A stretch of DNA of 64,000 bases from NCBI GenBank assembly GCA_964036045.1, contig OZ038385.1, positions 36,116,063 to 36,180,062 on the forward strand, read 5' to 3'. A program made the translations under genes and the position numbers. Below, piece after piece: positions 58,310 to 64,000 of the stretch (position 1 is its first letter; the number at the start of each line of letters is the position of its first letter). Under the pieces are notes generated by a model that was not told the DNA's origin, searched no databases, and saw nothing but the letters and a program-made list of their open reading frames with translations. Source of the DNA: Eutreptiella sp. 'Long Island Sound 2002' (lineage: Eukaryota > Euglenozoa > Euglenophyceae > Eutreptiales > Eutreptiaceae).

Positions 58310-59209
58310 TGTAAGTGCGGCTAACCCCCATCTGCTCAGATTTTCAAAGATCTGCCCCAGATTGACTACATTTTGGTCATTTTCTTTGCTTCGGCGGAAT
58401 CGCCGCCTCGCAGCTCAGTCTCAGGATCAGACCTATATATTTCTGATATGCCGGATCTGATTCCGCGGTCCATTCTCCGTAAATCCGCCGCGTTCCGAGC
58501 ATTTGCCTGGAATCGCCATTTGCCGCTGACGCGCGCTCGCGGGCCAGATCGGCCAAATATTTTTCACAATCGGATTTATTTAAATCTTTTCAGACAGTTT
58601 TGGACACTCAGATGTGCATAGTAAAATCCGCATCAATTTTCTTCATAGACTGGGATTTTCTGCCGGATAACACTCAACATGGATCTTGCTTCAGTTGTTG
58701 CTGCTCTTGCCTCTGTTGGTGTCCGAGTCTCCGGTTCTACCCCCAATAGCAGCGTTCAGGTCGAATCCTCGCGTGCCTGCCCCACTGGTCTTGCCGGCCC
58801 CGAGCCCTCCGGCACCATCAACGACCCAGGGCAGCACTTTCATGGTAGCAGAGGCTACCTGAATGTTGTTCCTTTGGTGTCCCAACCACAGCTAGCTCCC
58901 CAGTACGGCCCCGTAGACCCCACCGCTTCCGGAGAAGTAACGATTACGTTGCCCTGGTGCTGTGCGAACGAGGCCTTGAGAGGAATGCCTTGCACAAGCC
59001 CAAGCTGCCCAAGAAGGGCGCAAATCAGCAGCTGTGGAGACCCAAATTACCATCCCAATCCCAGTCGAAATTGGCCATTAAGCAGCTGGAATCTCCCAGC
59101 CTACGACGATGGCAACGCTCCGGTAGACCTTACGGAGCTGGCAGGTACCCACATTCCTTACTAATGTCCAACATTCGAGACCATCGAAGCCGACATTGAC
59201 GACATTGAG
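58310..59209 (+). other. Element C leader
   Basis: Begins TGTAAGTGCGG, which resembles a 5' splice site but is unproven. A 161-codon ORF (58679-59164; M-D-L-A-S-V-V-A-A-L) is Pro/Ser-rich, unrecognised, and spans the candidate primer-binding site, so it is doubtful. The rest is noncoding. Confidence 0.45.
58845..58856 (+). promoter_or_regulatory. Candidate primer-binding site of C (tRNA-iMet)
   Basis: TGGTAGCAGAGG would pair at 12 of 12 positions with the 3' end of animal-type initiator Met tRNA, and the preceding bases end in TTTCA, consistent with an LTR ending in CA. R3 uses almost the same site. Caveat: GGTAGC-agag-GCTACC is also a small palindrome, and an LTR ending here would extend 536 bp beyond the 594-bp repeat. 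Confidence 0.45.
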
Positions 59210-61714
59210 ATGGGTGGTCCAGGTGAGGTACCTAGCTATAATCGACCAGCCTCTTGGGCACAATGGGACGACCATTTGTCTCCAGAAGTGACCCGTAACC
59301 TTGAGGCGCTTGAGGCCCTGTGTCTATTAGCCACGTCTAAGCTGATAGGACAAGAAAGAATCGCCTCTGATTTTTTAATGGAATATTTTTTCCTCCTTCA
59401 AGAAGAAATTAATACCAGGATGTGGTGGCGTTCTCAAGAAGATGACTCTTTTGCCATTTTTTTGCAGATCTGGGAAGCAAGTCCCTTCCCGAAGGAGAAG
59501 ACCAAGGCACCTGTTGCCGGGCCCTCCGCCCCTCATCCCCCTGTTTCCATCCGCGACGATCTAGCCGCCGCGGTTGAGGAAGGAATTTTAGAGGCAGCCA
59601 GGCAGGCAAGCCTGGAAATCAGGGCTGAGAGAGCTCCCCAAGTGGACTCCTGGCTGCGGACCACTGAGATTAGCGGTCCGACAGCCTGCTCAGGCCCTTC
59701 AGGACACGGTATGTACTGTCCTGCCGACTGCTCCTGCAGATTCCAGCGAGATACTGAGCTCCAATTGCTCAAAGATCAAATGCAACTCATCATTCAAACG
59801 CTGGGAATTAAAGATCTTTTCAAGACGCACATGCGGTCTGAGGGTGCATCATCGGTGGAACAAGTAACAGAACCGTCGGAGGAGGCGACAGAAATTTTTT
59901 CAATTGCTCCTTCGGTGGACTCCAAGACCACCGATGCAAGGATCAGCAGGACCAAGTTAAAGGAAAGGGTTACAATCTCTCGTTCTCAGAGTAGGACGGC
60001 GAAGGCTAGGACTGAGGCTCAGAATGCCAAGCGAACTGCCTCCCGTACTGCCCCTCCTGCTGCTGATTCCAATGCCTTAGCCCAGCTGTTGCTCGCCCAG
60101 ACCCTCGCCGGAGCTGGTGTGGCGAATGATGCCGCCAAGGTGTCTGCCATTACGGCCGGTGTTGGGCTGGATTCGCTTCTTAATCCTACTTCATTGCGAC
60201 TTCGTCAGGTTGCCAAGCAACCGAAGTATAATGGGAACCCCAGACGTTGGCCTCAGTTCCAACGGGAATTTAAACTGTGGGTTAAGACTCAAAAACTCCA
60301 AGATGATCAGTTCCTGATGGCCCTCTTGGACTGCCTTGAGGGAGCGCCAGCCAACACTTGGCTCAGGACCTGGAGTGATCGCGAGGATTCAAGTTCCCCC
60401 CTTACCTTTGATGAGGTGTGGGAACAGTTGGAGGTACGTGGATCCCGGCTGCCAGAGGACCATTACCACCAAATGTTGAAGAATTTTCCTTCATTCTCAC
60501 GATTAATCTTGCACGAAGTGCAAGACAAAAGACAGCGCTTCTGGAATTTAGTGGAAGAATCTGAACATTCAGGCGAAAAATTTTCTAGTGCCGAGCTGAA
60601 AAACCTGATTTTTGACAAGATCCCCTCAGAAACCGCCGCCACCCTTCGGAACAAACAGTCCGAAGAAAAGGTCAAGACCTGGTGGGCGGAGGTCGAAGGC
60701 TTCGATGCCTCGGCCAACAGGTTTTCAGTCAGGGAGGCACTTCAAAAGTGCTCCCCCACGTCGTTTTCCAAGGTGAAATTCACTGAAAACACGTGGAAAA
60801 TCAAGTTTAATGAACACGAGGATCGGGACTTGTTTGTCCAAGTCCTCAACAAGGGAGTAAGCTTCCATGGCCATCGCCTGAAGGCCAGAAACTGGGTGTT
60901 TTCGTTCACCCCGAAGGAATTGTGGGAAGAGGTTGAGCGGCTCGCCGACGCCGCCAATCAAAATTTCCATGAGGGTCTTGGGGGAAACAAGAATACCCAG
61001 CAAAACACCCAAAATGGGGCTCAAAAGGGCAACAAAAAGGTGAATGACACCCGGAATGTTCAGGATCATTGTAGCATCTGCCTTCTTTTAGTTTCTACGA
61101 ACCGAGCTAAGACGCATTCTACTGGTAATCACCGATGGTCTCCTTACGATCACAAGGTGATTGGTGAAAATATCAGTAATCCGCAGAATTCAGACAGGAA
61201 TGACAGACAGGTGCATGGTGGAAAGGCTGGAAAAGGGAATCCGACCCCCTCCGGTGGAAACAAAAATACCGGAGGTCCTGGCGGGTCCCAAGGCAAAGGA
61301 AATCGGACTCCATCCGGCTCCGGTGGGCAGCCGAACGGCCAGACAAATCCCAATAGCAACGCCGGAGGCGGAAATCGAAATCCAGGCCAAACCCCTCAAT
61401 CCGGTACAAACAAGGGAAATGCTCCAGGATCCCAGGGTAAAGGTAAGGGAAATCTTTCTGGGACCCCTTTCTCTGACAAGGGCAGAGGGCGTGGCGACGG
61501 TGGAGGTCCATCATCCGGCGGCCGTGGCCGTGGACGTGGAAAGGGCAACCATCGTGTGGATCAGGTCTCAGGTGCAGATAAGGTGTCCGATGCGGATCGC
61601 GATTACGCTGAAAATGCCTTGAATCCAGCAGATGATCCGTTCCAAGATGAGTGGGTCGATGAATCAGGGTGTGTTCACAATGTTAACGCAGTTACTGGAG
61701 GTCAGAACGCCTAG
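59210..61714 (+). CDS. gag: Element C Gag
   Basis: A 834-codon structural protein. Residues about 30-200 are helical. About 340-560 is a capsid-like region opening P-K-Y-N-G-N-P-R-R-W-P-Q-F-Q-R-E-F-K-L-W-V, a pattern shared by many retrotransposon Gags. About 610-650 has H-C-S-I-C-L-L-L and nearby His residues but no standard CCHC knuckle. 660-790 is Gly/Asn/Pro/Gln-rich with an Arg/Gly box (G-R-G-R-G-D-G-G-G and R-G-R-G-R-G-K-G), probably for RNA binding. It ends at TAG-GGG with the same frame open downstream. First ATG at 59210. Unrelated in sequence to the Gag proteins of R3 and B. Confidence 0.85.
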   Translation: MGGPGEVPSYNRPASWAQWDDHLSPEVTRNLEALEALCLLATSKLIGQERIASDFLMEYFFLLQEEINTRMWWRSQEDDSFAIFLQIWEASPFPKEKTKAPVAGPSAPHPPVSIRDDLAAAVEEGILEAARQASLEIRAERAPQVDSWLRTTEISGPTACSGPSGHGMYCPADCSCRFQRDTELQLLKDQMQLIIQTLGIKDLFKTHMRSEGASSVEQVTEPSEEATEIFSIAPSVDSKTTDARISRTKLKERVTISRSQSRTAKARTEAQNAKRTASRTAPPAADSNALAQLLLAQTLAGAGVANDAAKVSAITAGVGLDSLLNPTSLRLRQVAKQPKYNGNPRRWPQFQREFKLWVKTQKLQDDQFLMALLDCLEGAPANTWLRTWSDREDSSSPLTFDEVWEQLEVRGSRLPEDHYHQMLKNFPSFSRLILHEVQDKRQRFWNLVEESEHSGEKFSSAELKNLIFDKIPSETAATLRNKQSEEKVKTWWAEVEGFDASANRFSVREALQKCSPTSFSKVKFTENTWKIKFNEHEDRDLFVQVLNKGVSFHGHRLKARNWVFSFTPKELWEEVERLADAANQNFHEGLGGNKNTQQNTQNGAQKGNKKVNDTRNVQDHCSICLLLVSTNRAKTHSTGNHRWSPYDHKVIGENISNPQNSDRNDRQVHGGKAGKGNPTPSGGNKNTGGPGGSQGKGNRTPSGSGGQPNGQTNPNSNAGGGNRNPGQTPQSGTNKGNAPGSQGKGKGNLSGTPFSDKGRGRGDGGGPSSGGRGRGRGKGNHRVDQVSGADKVSDADRDYAENALNPADDPFQDEWVDESGCVHNVNAVTGGQNA

Positions 61715-61749
61715 GGGAGCCACGAAAATCGCCCCTCCCCAGGCGATTT
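61712..61749 (+). promoter_or_regulatory. Gag-Pol UAG-GGG with downstream stem-loop (readthrough candidate)
   Basis: The stop TAG (61712-61714) is followed by GGGAGC and, 11 nt later, by a perfect 8-bp stem AAATCGCC/GGCGATTT (61726-61733, 61742-61749) with loop CCTCCCCA. The loop bases CTCCCC (61735-61740) are complementary to GGGGAG (61714-61719) around the stop, so a pseudoknot-like fold is possible. Gammaretroviruses use UAG-G plus a downstream pseudoknot for readthrough. Confidence 0.55.
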
Positions 61750-63130
61750 CAGGCATGATCCCCAGATTCCAGACCGACCATTACTCGATGTAGGGTCGCT
61801 TGTCTCCTCTCCCCTGGATCCGGCAGCGGATCCTTCTGTTGTAGTGGACGAGGTTGGTGTACAGTCCAAGCACAGGGCCCGTCAGTTTGTCACAAAGCTG
61901 TGGGTCTCTGATTGCAAGGGAAATTTCCACCTCGCCACTTGTTTGTGTGACAATGGATCAGAGGTAAATCTCAAATCCAATTCTTTCTTACCCGACGACT
62001 GCGTGTTTGAGTCGCCTCATCCTGTTACCCTCGAGGGAGTTTCTGGACATTCTCTCGCAGGTGGGCAACGCGGTTGTTATATATCAACTCATTTGGTCGC
62101 TCAAGACCTTTGGGAAGAAGGTAATGTGGAGGAAGTTGTCCTTAAGGATGACTACTTCTATCGTGCCAACATAAAGTATGACCTTTACTTGGGCCATCCT
62201 TGGCTTCGCAAGAACAGGGTGGCGCCCGTAGGTCATCGGCGTTGTTTTTTGCTGGAGTCAGGTCCCTTGGAGCGTCCTGAATTTCGTTTTTTGCACGCAG
62301 GGTTTAAAAGTGCAGAAGAATTTTTGAAGCAAAAGGTTACACCAAAATTTGGCGAAGATGTCACCATTGCAGAGGTGAATGGGAGTGCCGATTACTCCCG
62401 AGAGTTAGAATGTCTTCGTAGGGACTCCCAGCCACGACGCCCTTCGCGCGGGCACTCTCTATCCTATAGAGTTGTCGACAAATGGCGCGATTCAATTTGT
62501 GAATATTTTTATGAACACCATTCCTTTTGGCCACAGTATGATGCCTTTGCTAACCGTGAGAACAAGCGCTTTGACAAGCATTTTCGCGACGCTTGGACCC
62601 ATAAATGGGACAAGAAGTTATGGATTAATCCTCCGTTTCACTTAATCCAGCAGGTCATCCACAAAATCAAGCAAGATAAAACCCAGGCGATTTTAGTTGT
62701 GCCCTTGTGGGACGACAAGCCTTGGTTTCAGGAATTACAAGACATTTGTGTAGATTACATCGAACTTCCCAGGAAGATTAAGCTGTATGCCAGGGACGAC
62801 ACAGGTCCCCTGCCACAGCGGTCCTGGAGTTCGCTTGCATTCCTGGTGGATGGAAAGCTTTCTGACTCTAATTCTGCTGATTCTGGTACTGATTCTTGTG
62901 TTGGGTCTGAATCTGAGGTTGAGCGTGGTACTGATGATGAATCTATTTTTTCTGATTTTTGTCCGTCAGATACCCAAGGTGATCCAACGTCAAATGGATC
63001 CACCTCGTCTCCCTCTTCCCCAATACGATCGACATCGAAAAGAATCTTCAGTGCACGGGCGAAGAAAAATTTTAAATCGCGCCGCAAATTCAGAGTTTTT
63101 ATGAAAAACCCCGTGTGGAAGCTTTCATAG
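61715..63130 (+). CDS. pol: Element C protease-like and methyltransferase-like domains
   Basis: In frame with Gag after the stop. The protease-like region shows L-C-D-N-G-S-E-V-N-L-K-S (about 61945-61980), where D-T/S-G-A is expected, and D-L-Y-L-G-H-P-W-L, so the catalytic triad is altered (DNG). The methyltransferase-like domain (about 62470-62860): Y-D-A-F-A-N-R-E-N-K-R-F-D, K-K-L-W-I-N-P-P-F-H (NPPF at 62627-62638), Q-A-I-L-V-V-P-L-W, W-F-Q-E-L, and the end strand S-L-A-F-L-V-D-G. An acidic Ser/Asp spacer follows, then a basic stretch. The frame ends at TAG 63128-63130, and RT lies in the -1 frame with a 55-nt overlap. Confidence 0.82.
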   Translation, partial: GSHENRPSPGDFRHDPQIPDRPLLDVGSLVSSPLDPAADPSVVVDEVGVQSKHRARQFVTKLWVSDCKGNFHLATCLCDNGSEVNLKSNSFLPDDCVFESPHPVTLEGVSGHSLAGGQRGCYISTHLVAQDLWEEGNVEEVVLKDDYFYRANIKYDLYLGHPWLRKNRVAPVGHRRCFLLESGPLERPEFRFLHAGFKSAEEFLKQKVTPKFGEDVTIAEVNGSADYSRELECLRRDSQPRRPSRGHSLSYRVVDKWRDSICEYFYEHHSFWPQYDAFANRENKRFDKHFRDAWTHKWDKKLWINPPFHLIQQVIHKIKQDKTQAILVVPLWDDKPWFQELQDICVDYIELPRKIKLYARDDTGPLPQRSWSSLAFLVDGKLSDSNSADSGTDSCVGSESEVERGTDDESIFSDFCPSDTQGDPTSNGSTSSPSSPIRSTSKRIFSARAKKNFKSRRKFRVFMKNPVWKLS

Positions 63131-64000
63131 ATCCTTTCAAGGAGCTGGATCGCGAAGATAATCTCTGGAATGTCGACACTCGACCCACCTATCTTCAAGA
63201 AGCAGTTGATACGGACCTGTTTAGGGACATCCGTAAGAAGATTCTTCCTGCCAAGGCCGAAGAAGTCGCCAAAGTTTTTTCGACAGTAATTCCTGGCGAT
63301 CAGGTGGACACTGAGTTGTGTTCCAAGACAAGAGAAAAGATTTTTGAGGAACGGAAGGACACAACCCTTTCGGGGAAGTTGATCAAAGACCCCCCTGTTC
63401 GTGGGCAGTTCGGTGAAGCCTTCATCGAGCTTCGTGAAGGTTACAAGGCGAAGAAACAGCGTCCTTATGAGAACCATGGACACAAACATGAGATCCTCAG
63501 AAAAATAATCGAGAGAAATCTCAGGGAATTTGGTTGGCTTGAGGGTTGTATGACCAGCGAATGGTGCTGTGCACCCTTCACAGTCCCGAAGCCGCCGCCT
63601 GCAGACCGGAACACTATTGATGGTTGGCGAATGGTTGTTGATTTTCGCAATCTCAACGCCGAAACCAAGGCGGATTCACACCCCCTGCCCCTCATTGAGG
63701 AGGAAATCGCCAAGAGGGCAAGAGGTCGTTTGTTTTCTGTGCTGGATCTCCGTCACGGCTTTCACCAAATGCCGTTGAGGAAGGACAGCCGACCTCTCAC
63801 CTGTATGTGCACGCCATGTGGCCCAGTCCAGTGGACGGTCATGCCCATGGGCCTGAAGAACGCCCCTTCGTTTTTTCAAAGAATGATGGAGGATGTACTT
63901 TTTACAGCCCATCCTGAGCTTCGTGCCTTCGTGAGTGTGTACATAGATGACATAATCATCGCGACGGAGGGGGAGGGACTGACCGAAGCCGAGCTGGTGG
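63076..64000 (+). CDS. pol: Element C reverse transcriptase (runs off the window)
   Basis: Open from 63076 to the window end in the -1 frame relative to the methyltransferase-like ORF. RT motifs: G-W-L-E-G-C-M-T-S-E-W-C-C-A-P-F (about 63532-63580), W-R-M-V-V-D-F-R-N-L-N, F-S-V-L-D-L-R-H-G-F-H-Q-M (first Asp), W-T-V-M-P-M-G-L-K-N-A-P-S-F-F-Q-R, and Y-I-D-D-I-I-I-A (about 63940-63963). No AUG exists before 63,550, so it needs frameshifting or the frame change is a mutation. I see no perfect slippery heptamer in the overlap (nearest is GAAAAAC). RNase H and integrase are not in view. Confidence 0.88.
   Translation, partial: MAPQIQSFYEKPRVEAFIDPFKELDREDNLWNVDTRPTYLQEAVDTDLFRDIRKKILPAKAEEVAKVFSTVIPGDQVDTELCSKTREKIFEERKDTTLSGKLIKDPPVRGQFGEAFIELREGYKAKKQRPYENHGHKHEILRKIIERNLREFGWLEGCMTSEWCCAPFTVPKPPPADRNTIDGWRMVVDFRNLNAETKADSHPLPLIEEEIAKRARGRLFSVLDLRHGFHQMPLRKDSRPLTCMCTPCGPVQWTVMPMGLKNAPSFFQRMMEDVLFTAHPELRAFVSVYIDDIIIATEGEGLTEAELV

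Noticed and set aside
58308-58320. TGTAAGTGCGG as a 5' splice site in the C leader
   Set aside because: Motif too short and no paired acceptor can be chosen from sequence alone.
58679-59164. 161-codon ORF ahead of element C Gag
   Set aside because: Low-complexity, no recognisable domain, and it spans the candidate primer-binding site; kept only as a remark in the leader entry.
1-64000. CRISPR arrays, bacterial operons, rRNA genes or a host protein-coding gene
   Set aside because: No regular spacer arrays, no Shine-Dalgarno-linked gene series and no rRNA-like sequence were seen. All recognisable proteins belong to transposable elements.

Overview
The window looks like a stretch of a large, repeat-packed eukaryotic nuclear genome. 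I see no host gene, rRNA, ordinary tRNA gene, operon or CRISPR array. Almost every supportable coding region belongs to a Ty3/gypsy-type LTR retrotransposon (reverse transcriptase, then RNase H, then integrase, usually with a C-terminal chromodomain) or to a DNA transposon. The element style suggests an alga or other protist, and the pol family at 37.7-42.7 kb and 51.3-56.1 kb reminds me most of elements common in dinoflagellate genomes. That taxonomic guess is an inference from style only.

Layout. 0-4.5 kb: decayed element R1 (split dUTPase, methyltransferase-like domain, RT, RNase H). 4.8-8.06 kb: a minus-strand DNA-transposon-like unit carrying a broken transposase-like gene and clusters of short AT-rich palindromes. 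It appears to split the Gag end of element R2. 8.06-9.27 kb and 21.92-28.35 kb: the two halves of R2. 9,267-21,919: element R3, complete with LTRs of 757 and 807 bp, a primer-binding site, a polypurine tract and a 5-bp target duplication (ACTGA), inserted into the methyltransferase-like domain of R2. Inside R3 pol sits a 1,209-bp DNA transposon (14,245-15,453) with about 36-bp terminal inverted repeats, TAGAA target duplications and three long palindromes. 25.9-33.3 kb: a tandem, diverged duplication of the R2 integrase tail, chromodomain, long 3' noncoding region and LTR-like end. 33.4-43.4 kb: minus-strand copy A of another family. 43.4-58.3 kb: plus-strand copy B of the same family, flanked by two 594-bp LTR-like repeats about 97.5% identical by eye. 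57.7-64 kb: the 5' part of a third family, element C, running off the window.

How the genes work together. In each element Gag-like proteins would package the RNA, protease would cut the polyproteins, RT and RNase H would copy the RNA from a tRNA primer, and integrase with its chromodomain would place the copy in chromatin. The unusual common theme is a domain resembling phage-type DNA N6-adenine methyltransferases (Dam, PF05869-like) between protease and RT in all five lineages. Its NPPF motif is intact in R2, R3 and C and degenerate in R1 and A/B. R1 has a dUTPase ahead of that domain where the others have a protease.

Expression signals differ. B separates ORF1, Gag and Pol by in-frame stop codons that are each followed by CGG. 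C separates Gag and Pol by UAG-GGG followed by an 8-bp stem-loop. R3 pol is in the -1 frame relative to gag. Most elements carry frameshifts or nonsense codons. R3 looks youngest, but its pol is broken by the nested DNA transposon and by one further frame change. All boundaries and comparisons were made by eye.
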